Shown piece by piece: positions 42,089 through 49,940 of a stretch of 64,000 bases of DNA. The position numbers were made by a program, and so were the translations under genes. The stretch's first letter is position 1; each line of letters starts with the position of its first letter. Under the pieces are notes generated by a model that ran no database searches, was not told the DNA's origin, and saw only the letters and a list, made by a program, of their open reading frames with translations. The stretch covers positions 3,535,076 to 3,599,075 of the forward strand of contig OX638344.1 in NCBI GenBank assembly GCA_951813555.1, written 5' to 3'. The DNA is from an uncultured Acidimicrobiales bacterium (GTDB lineage Bacteria > Actinomycetota > Acidimicrobiia > Acidimicrobiales > Bin134).

Positions 42089-43116
42089 GGCAAGCTCCTG
42101 CTTCGATACCCCTGCGGATGGGTCGATTGCCAGGCCCACGCATCCCGGCACATGTCTCCAAGTGCTCGGTCGGCAGACCAGCCCAATTCCCAACTGGCCT
42201 TGCCGGGGTCGGCCCACAGTTCGGATATATCGCCGGGTCGGCGGCCGAGTTCTTCATAAGGCAACGGGTGGCCAGTGGCCTCCCGCATGGCAGCGATGAC
42301 CTCCAGCACTGACGCGCCCTGGCCGGTGCCCAAGTTGTAGGCCTGCACCTGTCCGGGGGCGGAATCCAAGTGATTCAAGGCAGCCAAGTGGCCCTCGGCC
42401 AAGTCCATCACGTGTACGTAGTCGCGCAACGCGGTGCCGTCCGGAGTGGGATAGTCGGTCCCGTAGAGCGGAAGCCGGGGACGGCGGCCTACCGCCACCT
42501 GGAGCAAGTAGGGCATGAGATTCCCGGGTACCCCCTCGGGATCCTCACCGATCATGCCACTGGGATGAGCGCCGACCGGGTTGAAGTAGCGCAGCACCGC
42601 CGCCGACCAGCGAGGGTCGGACCGAACCACATCGGCGATCATCTGCTCGATCATCAGTTTGGACGAGCCGTAGGGGTTGGCCGGGCGGGTCGGCGCCGTC
42701 TCTGGCACCGGTAGCACATCGGGCTCTCCGTAGACCGTGGCCGATGAGGAGAACACGATCCGGCGCACTCCACAGCGGGCCATCACCGACAACAACACGG
42801 CGGCCGACTCCAGATTGTGTCGGTAGTACTGGAGCGGATCGGCCACCGAGTCGGGCACAGATTTGAGCCCGGCGAAGTGCAGCACCGCATCGGGGCGAAC
42901 TTCGGCGAACACCCTCTCCACGGCGGATTCGCCCCGACAGTCGACTACGTCGAGCCGAGGACGGCGTCCCGCGATGTCCCCCACCGCATCTATGGCCGCG
43001 GCTGAGGAGTTGGCCAGGCTGTCCAGCACCGTGACCTCGTAGCCCGCTCCCAGCAAGGCGACACAGGTGTGGCTTCCGATGTAGCCCGCTCCCCCGGTCA
43101 CCAGCACCGACGCCAT
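42085..43116 (-). CDS. galE: UDP-glucose 4-epimerase
   Basis: GalE interconverts UDP-glucose and UDP-galactose. It is an extended SDR protein: GGAGYIGS (8-15) for NAD, SSSATVYGEP and NPYGSSKLMIE (YxxxK) at the active site, RYFNPVGAHPSG, RDYVHVMDLAEGH and the C-terminal RRPGDISELWADPGKA. The ATG at 43116 places the dinucleotide motif correctly; a GTG at 43125 is also open. Its 3' end overlaps the end of pckA. Confidence 0.95.
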   Translation of the reverse strand: MASVLVTGGAGYIGSHTCVALLGAGYEVTVLDSLANSSAAAIDAVGDIAGRRPRLDVVDCRGESAVERVFAEVRPDAVLHFAGLKSVPDSVADPLQYYRHNLESAAVLLSVMARCGVRRIVFSSSATVYGEPDVLPVPETAPTRPANPYGSSKLMIEQMIADVVRSDPRWSAAVLRYFNPVGAHPSGMIGEDPEGVPGNLMPYLLQVAVGRRPRLPLYGTDYPTPDGTALRDYVHVMDLAEGHLAALNHLDSAPGQVQAYNLGTGQGASVLEVIAAMREATGHPLPYEELGRRPGDISELWADPGKASWELGWSADRALGDMCRDAWAWQSTHPQGYRSRSLP

Positions 43117-43164
43117 GTGCGGCACGTTAGCGGTGTGCCGCCGTGGGATAGGTGCACACTGCCG

Positions 43165-44724
43165 CTATCCCGGGCCTCGCAGGACGCGGGTCTTGCCGTA
43201 CATCGAGCCGAACAGCAGCCGGCCGTCATCGTCCACGGTCACCCCCGCACCGATGGTGTTGAACTTGGAGCCTCCCAGCACGTAGTGGAACCGGGATTGG
43301 CCGGTGGCCCAGTCGGCGGCCTCGATCGTCCAGCGGCCGTCGCGCACTCCGCAGGTGTAGACCAGGCCGCTCTCCTCGGCCACGAAGGGAACCGAGTTGG
43401 GCGAGGAGATGTCGAGGTTGACCCACGCCTCCTTGAGCTCCCGGGCCACGGGATCCCATTCGTACTTGTGGAGACCGTGGGGCTGGTACTCCCGCTTGTG
43501 GCCGAGCATGAAACAGAGCATCCGGGCGGCCTGAACCGGGTAGCCGTCGGGAATGAAGGCCGGCTCGTTGTTGACGGTCATGGCCCCGTAGCCCGCCACG
43601 GTGATCGACTGCTCGGTCTTGATCTCGGCGAGATCGGGATCGCCCATGTTGGCCGGGCCGATGCCGGCGATGCGGCGATCGGGAGCGTTGGGCAGTTGCT
43701 CCCAGTCGTCGGGAATCTCGTCCCGCCACAACAAGGTGATGTTCACCACCTCATCGCCGTCGCCGATCACCACGAACCTGTCCTCGTCGGGGCCGAATCC
43801 CATGAGCGATGGCGTAGTCCCAGAGCCGTGGCCGCCGCCGTTTCGGTAAGGCACCCTCCAACATCCGTGGACGGGGTCGTCGGTGAGCTCAGAACCCGTC
43901 CAGCGCAGCTTGTGGTGGTGGTCGTTGGACGACACGTAGATGCCGTTGTCCTGGTCGACACAGATGCTGGTGCGGACCCAGCCGTAGCCGGTGTTTCCCC
44001 GCTCCTCTGCTCGCTGGGCGCAATACTCGGCCGCCTCCTCGGCCCCGCCGGCGATCTGGAGCGCGTGATAGGCGCTGAAGTCCCGTTCCAGCACGACGAC
44101 CCAGCCGTGATCGGTGGACATGACCAGCTTGCCGTCGAAGGTCATGTTCATCCCCACGAAGAAGCCCTCGATGTGGTCGGGCTTGTTCCATCGGTCCCGC
44201 TCCACGATCGGCGACGCCGGGTCGGACGGATCGGTCTCCACGTAGGCCACCGCGTGGTCTTTGCGGCCAAGGAACAGGGTGTGATCGCAATCCAGCAGCG
44301 CATAGACCCCATCGATGCCGGTCATGAACTTCATCGACAGCTCGATGGCGTGCTCGATCGCATCCCAGCCGTACTTCTCGTCAAGACCTCGGAGATATTC
44401 CTCCAACTCGACTACGGGGGTGCGTCCCTGCCCCCCGACGATTTCGTGGTCGGCCAGCAACTCAAGGGTCTCATAGTCGAGCTTGGCGATGTTCTGGCGA
44501 CCGTTGCTCCACACCACTCGTCGCCCGTCGGGATAGGGCCCCGACGTCAGGTGGCCGAAGTGGCCCGGGCCGAGCCAGGCGTACTGGACGTCGGTGGTCT
44601 CGTCGAGCTTCTCGGTGGGGCCCTCTGGCCCTCGCCAGGGCACGTTGTCCTGCTGGTCGCATCGACCGTGGGCGATGCCGTAGGAGGAACGGGCTAGATG
44701 CGGATTGGCGGGGGCGCGGTTCAT
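43165..44724 (-). CDS. Unknown protein, possibly beta-propeller
   Basis: The 519-residue product is not recognised. It has no signal peptide or membrane helix. It contains recurring short blocks of glycine-aspartate turns with hydrophobic strands (for example GVYALLDCDHTLFLGRKDHA, FDGKLVMSTDHGWVVVLE, DQDNGIYVSSNDHHHKL, GAGVTVDDDGRLLFGSMY), a pattern common in six- or seven-bladed propellers such as SMP-30/NHL/PQQ types. It lies 49 bases upstream of galE on the same strand. The size, coding quality and lack of overlap support a real gene; its function is open. Confidence 0.7.
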   Translation of the reverse strand: MNRAPANPHLARSSYGIAHGRCDQQDNVPWRGPEGPTEKLDETTDVQYAWLGPGHFGHLTSGPYPDGRRVVWSNGRQNIAKLDYETLELLADHEIVGGQGRTPVVELEEYLRGLDEKYGWDAIEHAIELSMKFMTGIDGVYALLDCDHTLFLGRKDHAVAYVETDPSDPASPIVERDRWNKPDHIEGFFVGMNMTFDGKLVMSTDHGWVVVLERDFSAYHALQIAGGAEEAAEYCAQRAEERGNTGYGWVRTSICVDQDNGIYVSSNDHHHKLRWTGSELTDDPVHGCWRVPYRNGGGHGSGTTPSLMGFGPDEDRFVVIGDGDEVVNITLLWRDEIPDDWEQLPNAPDRRIAGIGPANMGDPDLAEIKTEQSITVAGYGAMTVNNEPAFIPDGYPVQAARMLCFMLGHKREYQPHGLHKYEWDPVARELKEAWVNLDISSPNSVPFVAEESGLVYTCGVRDGRWTIEAADWATGQSRFHYVLGGSKFNTIGAGVTVDDDGRLLFGSMYGKTRVLRGPG

Positions 44725-44851
44725 GGTCCGTCATCTTTGCCCACAGTTCAGAAAAAAGTCTCCTCAGACCGGGAATAGCCTCAAGGTGCTGGAGGTTACA
44801 TTTGTTGTACCTAATGGCCTACCACTCAACTTTTATGAAAGGACTTCACCA

Positions 44852-45289
44852 ATGCTCCGTGCAATTCCTGTGAACAGCCTGGCCAACAGCTTGTTTTCCG
44901 ACTTCGACCGGTTTTTTGCCAGGACTGACAGCGACTCCCAATGGGCTGTGCCCACCGATGTGATCCGCTTCGAGGACCGGGTAGAAATCCATTTCGACCT
45001 TCCTGGCGCCTCCGTGGAAAACATCGATCTCACCGTTGAGGACCGACAGCTCAACCTGCTAGTTGAGCGTGAGGCGCCAGCCTATGAGGGTGGAGCTGTC
45101 ATCAGCCGGGAGCGCCGTAGCGGTTCAATGCACCGCCAGCTCTACTTGAGCGAGAACCTCGACCCCAACGGCTTGAAGGCCTCCTACACCGATGGAGTGC
45201 TGACTGTAACCCTTCCAGTGGCAGAAGCAGTCAAACCCAGGAAAGTGGCCATCTCCGCCACCCGCCCGGCCATCGAGGCCACCGACTGA
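44852..45289 (+). CDS. Hsp20-family small heat-shock protein
   Basis: The 145-residue protein has the alpha-crystallin domain at about 35-135 (DVIRFEDRVEIHFDLPGASV, LTVEDRQLNLLVERE, and GVLTVTLPVAEAVKPRKV, which contains the GxLxxxxP signature). It is an ATP-independent holdase. ATG 44852 with AAAGGA nine bases upstream is chosen; the frame is open to 44705, but that overlaps the divergent gene. The 127-base upstream gap shows no clear CIRCE or HAIR operator. A strong hairpin follows at 45316-45346. Confidence 0.95.
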   Translation: MLRAIPVNSLANSLFSDFDRFFARTDSDSQWAVPTDVIRFEDRVEIHFDLPGASVENIDLTVEDRQLNLLVEREAPAYEGGAVISRERRSGSMHRQLYLSENLDPNGLKASYTDGVLTVTLPVAEAVKPRKVAISATRPAIEATD

Positions 45290-45315
45290 ACAAGTCAACA
45301 ACTGATCCCCCTCCA

Positions 45316-45346
45316 GCCCGGTCCCCTGATTGTCAGGGGGCCGGGC
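45316..45346 (+). terminator. Strong hairpin after hsp20
   Basis: A 14-bp stem with one GU pair (GCCCGGTCCCCTGA / TCAGGGGGCCGGGC) has a 3-base loop. It lies 27 bases after the hsp20 stop. There is no U-tract, so it would be an atypical terminator or an mRNA stabiliser. Confidence 0.6.
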
Positions 45347-45411
45347 CGCGCTGGCCCACAGGCGCACAGCTTTGAGTACGATGCGGAATAACCAACCGGA
45401 GGTGTAGTCAC

Positions 45412-45648
45412 GTGGGTGTTAGCTCATATGTTTTGATCCAAACCGAAATGGACAAGGCCCGTCAGGTGGCCGAGGCCATCCGCGAGATCGATGGCGTGGT
45501 GATCTCTGAGATCATGACCGGCCCTTACGACGTGATCGCCAAGGCCGAGGCCGAGTCCATGGACCAACTGGGCCGCCTGGTAGTGAGCCAGATTCAGATG
45601 GTGGACGGCATCACCCGGACACTTACCTGCCCCGTCGTCAACCTCTGA
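45412..45648 (+). CDS. Stand-alone Lrp/AsnC ligand-binding (RAM) domain protein
   Basis: The 78-residue protein consists of one RAM domain (SSYVLIQTEMDKARQVAEAI, IDGVVISEIMTGPYDVIAKA and IQMVDGITRTLTCPVV). The DNA-binding helix-turn-helix of Lrp/AsnC is absent. Such proteins form rings that bind amino acids or modulate full-length regulators. GGAGGT nine bases before GTG 45412 supports the start. Ligand and partner are unknown. Confidence 0.9.
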   Translation: MGVSSYVLIQTEMDKARQVAEAIREIDGVVISEIMTGPYDVIAKAEAESMDQLGRLVVSQIQMVDGITRTLTCPVVNL

Positions 45649-45659
45649 CCTTGCCCCGG

Positions 45660-45677
45660 TCCTCAGTCAGCTGAGGA
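45660..45677. terminator. Small symmetric hairpin between convergent genes
   Basis: TCCTCAG and CTGAGGA form a 7-bp stem around TCAG between the convergent RAM-domain and membrane-protein genes; the latter's stop lies inside it. It has no U-tract, so bidirectional termination is tentative. Confidence 0.3.
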
Positions 45678-46053
45678 TCATGGCCCGGATAGCCAGTCCG
45701 GCCAAGAAGAAGCTGCCGCCGGCATAGAGCAGCTCGCGTCGATGGGCGAGCTGCATTCGATAGGCGTAAATGATGGCCACTGCGGCGATGGCTGCGAAGC
45801 CGTAGAGGCGGTGCAGGTCACCGGGGTCGACGCCGGAGCGATTTTCGAGCACCACGCCCACAATCACCTGGCCAAAGATGGTGGCTTGGGCGACGGCTAT
45901 GAACGCCTCCAGCGGCCAACCCCGCAACCGTTGGCGGAAGTGGGCGCCCAGCGCCCAGGCTCCGGCCGAGGCATTGGTCAGCATCACCACCCAGGAGAAC
46001 CAGTCGTGGAAGCCGGCCAGTGGCGTGGCGGCGAGAACCGAGGTGGCGCTCAC
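45667..46053 (-). CDS. Small integral membrane protein
   Basis: From GTG 46053, which overlaps the PIG-L stop as GTGA, the product has 128 residues and about four hydrophobic helices (DWFSWVVMLTNASAGAWALG, AVAQATIFGQVIVGVVL, YGFAAIAAVAIIYAYRM, ELLYAGGSFFLAGLAIRAMI). No family motif is recognised. Coupling to the PIG-L gene suggests shared expression. The stop lies within a small hairpin (45660-45677) shared with the convergent RAM gene. Confidence 0.72.
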   Translation of the reverse strand: MSATSVLAATPLAGFHDWFSWVVMLTNASAGAWALGAHFRQRLRGWPLEAFIAVAQATIFGQVIVGVVLENRSGVDPGDLHRLYGFAAIAAVAIIYAYRMQLAHRRELLYAGGSFFLAGLAIRAMILS

Positions 46054-46850
46054 CTGAACAAGTCGGTGGCGAAGTCGCCTGTCCGGGGCGGCCCTGGGGC
46101 CACGAACCACTCGGTGCCGAACGCGTCGGCGAACTGCTTGTCGGTCATGGATCCGAAAAACGAGTCGGCGGTGATCTGGCTGGCGTGGGCCAGCATGGAG
46201 GCCCGCTTGCGCTCCAAGTAGGTGCTCACATCCACCGCATGGGTGATCTCCGCCTCATCGGTGCCGAAGTCTTCCTCCGTGAACCGCTCGGCCCGCTCGG
46301 CGTCGATCTCCTCGATCGCCTCGGCAAAGGCCTCCACTTCGGCCATTTGCCGCAGGATCTGGGTCCGGTTCATGGTTACGTAGAACACCTTTTGGACCCC
46401 GGCCTTACGGGCCGCGTCCACCCCCACTCGATGGACTTGGATATGGTCGGGGTGGCCGTAGCCGCCGTGGTCGTCGTACACGGTGAGCACTTCGGCCGAC
46501 TCCTCCACCAAGATCCCGGCCACCCGCTGTACCGCCTCGTCGAAATCGGCTTGCCAGAAACAGGCCGGATTGTCGTTGGCCTCGTCGCCGGCCATGCCTG
46601 AGTCCTCATAGCCCAGGAACTCCACCCGGTGGGCGCCGATGATCCTGGCCGCGTCAAGGGTCTCTGCTGCTCGCCGCTCGCCCAGCGTCTCGCCCGGGCT
46701 CAGCGCGTCGGGCTGCACCTCGCCTTTCTCCCCTTTGGTAGCTACCACCAACACCACCCGATGGCCCTCGTCGGCCGCCTTCATCATCGTGCCCGAGGTG
46801 GCGATGGCCTCGTCGTCGGGGTGGGCGTGGAAATTCACCATGGTGCCCAC
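46050..46850 (-). CDS. PIG-L/LmbE-family deacetylase (mycothiol-conjugate amidase-like)
   Basis: PIG-L-family zinc enzymes deacylate amino sugars or hydrolyse mycothiol conjugates. The zinc motif AHPDDE (9-14) and the second motif HPDH (about 134) are intact, within YDDHGGYGHPDHIQVHRVG. The N-terminus MGTMVNFHAHPDDE aligns with actinobacterial homologues, supporting GTG 46850, which overlaps the last base of the upstream CaiB stop. Mca or MshB-like substrate specificity cannot be decided from sequence alone. Confidence 0.85.
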   Translation of the reverse strand: MGTMVNFHAHPDDEAIATSGTMMKAADEGHRVVLVVATKGEKGEVQPDALSPGETLGERRAAETLDAARIIGAHRVEFLGYEDSGMAGDEANDNPACFWQADFDEAVQRVAGILVEESAEVLTVYDDHGGYGHPDHIQVHRVGVDAARKAGVQKVFYVTMNRTQILRQMAEVEAFAEAIEEIDAERAERFTEEDFGTDEAEITHAVDVSTYLERKRASMLAHASQITADSFFGSMTDKQFADAFGTEWFVAPGPPRTGDFATDLFR

Positions 46851-47986
46851 TACTTGACGGCCCCCGATTCTTGAAGGGCGGCTACTGCGGCCTCATCGAA
46901 TCCCCAGTCGGCCAGCACTTCAGCGGTGTGCTGGCCCGGGTTGGGGGCGGGACGGGCGATCTCAGCTGGGGTGCGGCTGAAGCGGGGCGCCGGGCCGGGC
47001 TGAACAGCTCCCCCCACTTCTACGAACGTGCCCCGAGCCGCGTTGTGGGGATGTTCGGGAGCCTCGGACAGGCTGAGCACCGGGGCGAAACAGACATCGG
47101 AGCCGTCGAGGATCTCACACCACTCGTCGCGAGTCTTGTCCTTCACCGCGGAGGCCACACGGGACCGCATCTCCGGCCAGGTGGAGCGGTCGTTCTGGTC
47201 GATCCCGTCGATATCGATGCCCACCTTCTCGGTCATCTCGGCAAAGAACTGGGGCTCCAGCGAGCCCAGCGAGATGTACTCTCCGTCGGCGCACTCGTAG
47301 ACGTCGTAGTACCAAGCGCCGGTGTCAAGCAGGTTGGTGCCCCGCGGCCCCCATGCCCCCATAGCCCGCATGCCATAGATCATGGTCATCAGAAGAGCGG
47401 AGCCCTCCACCATGGAGGCGTCAACTACTTGGCCCTGATCCGAGCTGCGAGCCTCCAGCATCCCGGCCAGCATCCCGAGGGCCAGCAACATACCTCCCCC
47501 GCCGAAATCGCCGGCCAGGTTCAACGGTGGTACCGGAGCCTCTCCCTCCCGACCGATCGCCCCCAGCACGCCTGACAGCGCGATGTAGTTGATGTCGTGG
47601 CCGGCCATTGACGCATACGGGCCTTCTTGGCCCCACCCGGTCATGCGCCCGTACACCAACCGGGGATTGCGGGCCAGACAGTCGTCGGGGCCGATACCCA
47701 AGCGCTCGGCCACTCCGGGACGGAACCCTTCGATCAGCCCGTCGGCACCCTCCACCAGCTTGAGCACGGTCTTGGCACCCTCGGAGTGCTTGAGGTCCAC
47801 GCCCACGCTGCGGCGACCCCGATTCAACAGGTCGGGATTAGGAGTGTCGGGGATCTCATCTCGCACCCGGTCGGCTCGATCGACCCGCACCACATCGGCC
47901 CCCAAGTCGGCCAGCATCATGGCCGCGAAGGGCCCCGGCCCGATGCCGGCGATCTCCACCACGCGAATGCCATTGAGCGGTCCCAT
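46850..47986 (-). CDS. CaiB/BaiF CoA-transferase family, alpha-methylacyl-CoA racemase-like
   Basis: Family III enzymes transfer or racemise CoA esters. The N-terminus VVEIAGIGPGPFAAMMLADL-GADVVRVDR fits the AMACR/Mcr branch, and the expected catalytic His/Asp/Glu set appears at GHDINYIALSG, AGDFGGGGMLL and GSLEPQF. The 378-residue length fits Mcr rather than larger transferases. ATG 47986 follows GGAGG by six bases; the longer frame to 48244 has no family similarity. Substrate is unknown; bile-acid or branched-chain fatty acyl-CoA would be typical. Confidence 0.88.
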   Translation of the reverse strand: MGPLNGIRVVEIAGIGPGPFAAMMLADLGADVVRVDRADRVRDEIPDTPNPDLLNRGRRSVGVDLKHSEGAKTVLKLVEGADGLIEGFRPGVAERLGIGPDDCLARNPRLVYGRMTGWGQEGPYASMAGHDINYIALSGVLGAIGREGEAPVPPLNLAGDFGGGGMLLALGMLAGMLEARSSDQGQVVDASMVEGSALLMTMIYGMRAMGAWGPRGTNLLDTGAWYYDVYECADGEYISLGSLEPQFFAEMTEKVGIDIDGIDQNDRSTWPEMRSRVASAVKDKTRDEWCEILDGSDVCFAPVLSLSEAPEHPHNAARGTFVEVGGAVQPGPAPRFSRTPAEIARPAPNPGQHTAEVLADWGFDEAAVAALQESGAVK

Positions 47987-48062
47987 GCTGCCTCCTGAGC
48001 TCTCCACCGCTGGGACAGTACCCGCGTTTCTGTCGAGCCGGTCAGCCCAACAACATCCCCAT

Positions 48063-48413
48063 TCAGCCCCAGCCCAGCTCGTCGAGGCGGTCGTCTTCGA
48101 CGCCGAAGTGGTGGGCCACTTCATGAATGACGGTAACGCGGACTTCCTCCACCACCTCGGCCTCGCTGTCGCACCCCTCACAGATCGGCAGCCGGTAGAT
48201 GTAGATGCGGTCGGGCAGCACCATCCCACCCCCGCCGTAATCACCCCGATCGGTGAGCGGCACCCCGTCGTATAGCCCCCATATGCCCGGGTCTTCGCCC
48301 TCGTCTTCCACCAGAACCACTACGTTCTCCATCACCTCGGCCAGATCATCGGGAATCTCGTCCAACGCCCGCCCCACCAATTCCTCAAACCGCTCCCGAG
48401 ACACCGCAACCAT
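48063..48413 (-). CDS. Zincin-like metallopeptidase family protein
   Basis: The 116-residue protein ends with a clear zinc motif, VTVIHEVAHHFGVEDDRLDE-LGWG (HExxHH at 97-102), typical of the small MetX/DUF-type metallopeptidase family found in Actinobacteria. The upstream part (FEELVGRALDEIPDDLAEVM, GLYDGVPLTDR, PDRIYIYRLPI) is also typical. ATG 48413 lies nine bases after GGGAGG; an ATG at 48422 directly abuts that site. The frame runs upstream through the opposite-strand helicase, but that is a shadow. Substrate is unknown. Confidence 0.9.
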   Translation of the reverse strand: MVAVSRERFEELVGRALDEIPDDLAEVMENVVVLVEDEGEDPGIWGLYDGVPLTDRGDYGGGGMVLPDRIYIYRLPICEGCDSEAEVVEEVRVTVIHEVAHHFGVEDDRLDELGWG

Positions 48414-48500
48414 CTCCGTCATCCTCCCACAAGAATGAGGCCATTTGACCTGGCCCAAGGTATGTGTCACCGGTGTCGGTACCTTGGTGGCGTGACCGTG

Positions 48501-49940
48501 ATGGAAGGGCTCATGGATGGGCTGAATGAGCGGCAGCGGGCGGCGGTAGCCGCACCGGGTACTCCGCTGTGCATCCGGGCAGGGGCGGGCACCGGCAAGA
48601 CCAGGGTGCTCACCCGCCGGATCGCTTATCAAGCCTCCACCGGAGCTATCGACCCCAATCACACGCTGGCTCTGACATTCACCCGCAAAGCGGGCAACGA
48701 GTTGCGAGATCGCTTGGCCGAGCTGGGGCTGCGGAGCTCGGTGAACACGAGCACCTTCCACAGCGCGGCCTACGCCCAACTTCGCACTCGCTGGGCCGAG
48801 CGGGGCATTCGGCCCCCCGAGCTGGCGCAAGACAAGCGGGGGCTGGTGGCCAGGGCGGCCAAGCTGGCCGGGCTGCGACTGGCCAAGGCCGAGTTGCTGG
48901 ATGTCGTCACCGAGATCGAGTGGGCCAAGGCCCGGCGCATCCCCCCCGACGGCTACGGGCAAGCGGCCGTCCAATTTCGCCGCACTCCAGCTCTGGACCC
49001 TGCCGCGATGGGCGACCTCTACCAGCGATACGAAAGCGAGAAGACCAGGCGGCGGGTAGTGGACTTCGACGACCTGCTGAACCTGGCCTTGCGGGACCTG
49101 AATGGCGACGCCGATTACGCCGAGGCCCGCCGCTGGCGGTTTCAGCATTTGTTCGTGGACGAGTTCCAAGACGTGAATCGGCTCCAATTCGACCTGTTGC
49201 GGGCCTGGCTGGGAGAGCGCAACCACCTGTGCGCGGTGGGCGATCCCAATCAGGCCATCTACAGCTGGAACGGTGCCGAGGCCGACTACATCGAGCGGTT
49301 CGGCAACTGGTTCCCGGGCGCAGCAGTGCTCGATTTGGTGGACAACTACCGCTCCACTCCCCAGATTCTGGCTGCAGGCCGCGCCATTCTCCCTGCGGGG
49401 GCAAATTCGCTGGTTGCCCATCACCTCGACGGACCCCGTCCCACCGTGACCACCCACGCCGACGACACTGATGAGGCTGCGGCCATCGCCCGGGCTCTGC
49501 GCGACGCCAAGGGGCCGGAGACAGCCTGGTCGTCGATGGCGGTGCTGGCCCGAACCAATGCCCAGACCGCCAAACTGACCGTGGCTCTGCGCCAAGGAGA
49601 GATCCCCTATCGAGTGCGCATCGACGCCAGCCGTACCGATGACGACCCCGCAGAAGGCCTGTCCGACAGCGCCGACGCAGTGGACGTGGCCACTTTCCAC
49701 GCCGCCAAGGGACTGGAGTGGCCCGTCGTTCACTTGGCCGGCTTAGAGCAGGGCCTGGTGCCCATAAGCCGGGCCCAGACCTCGGCTGAAGTCGCCGAGG
49801 AGCAGCGGCTGCTCTACGTGGCCATCACCAGAGCCGAGCGAGAGTTGCACTGCCACTGGGCCGCCGAGCGGGCGTTCGGCGACCGAAAGGTGTCCCGCTC
49901 CCCCTCCCCCTATCTCAACGCCATCCTCAGCGCGGCCTAG
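48501..49940 (+). CDS. Compact UvrD/PcrA-like superfamily 1 helicase
   Basis: SF1A motifs are complete: I AGAGTGKT (27-34), Ia TFTRKAGNELRDR, II VDEFQDVN, III GDPNQAIYSWNGA, IV NYRSTPQIL, V ATFHAAKGLEWPVVHLAGLE, VI YVAITRAERELH. At 480 residues it is much shorter than UvrD/PcrA (about 720). Only about 95 residues separate motifs IV and V, so subdomain 2B is mostly missing, and no HRDC domain follows. It could be a UvrD2-like or repair helicase; the exact role is unknown. The stop TAG shares CTAG with the convergent antiporter. Confidence 0.9.
   Translation: MEGLMDGLNERQRAAVAAPGTPLCIRAGAGTGKTRVLTRRIAYQASTGAIDPNHTLALTFTRKAGNELRDRLAELGLRSSVNTSTFHSAAYAQLRTRWAERGIRPPELAQDKRGLVARAAKLAGLRLAKAELLDVVTEIEWAKARRIPPDGYGQAAVQFRRTPALDPAAMGDLYQRYESEKTRRRVVDFDDLLNLALRDLNGDADYAEARRWRFQHLFVDEFQDVNRLQFDLLRAWLGERNHLCAVGDPNQAIYSWNGAEADYIERFGNWFPGAAVLDLVDNYRSTPQILAAGRAILPAGANSLVAHHLDGPRPTVTTHADDTDEAAAIARALRDAKGPETAWSSMAVLARTNAQTAKLTVALRQGEIPYRVRIDASRTDDDPAEGLSDSADAVDVATFHAAKGLEWPVVHLAGLEQGLVPISRAQTSAEVAEEQRLLYVAITRAERELHCHWAAERAFGDRKVSRSPSPYLNAILSAA

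Noticed and set aside
44705-44851. Upstream extension of the Hsp20 frame
   Set aside because: It overlaps the divergent gene's start and lacks a ribosome site; ATG 44852 has AAAGGA at good spacing.
44725-44851. CIRCE or HAIR heat-shock operator before hsp20
   Set aside because: No TTAGCACTC-type or CTTGAGT-N7-ACTCAAG repeat is present; only a weak GGTTACA/TGTACC partial dyad is visible.
48414-49733. Long minus-strand frame continuing upstream of the metallopeptidase
   Set aside because: It runs antisense to the helicase, which has all SF1 motifs; the extra N-terminal part is unlike any family and lacks a ribosome site. Only the last 116 residues are real.
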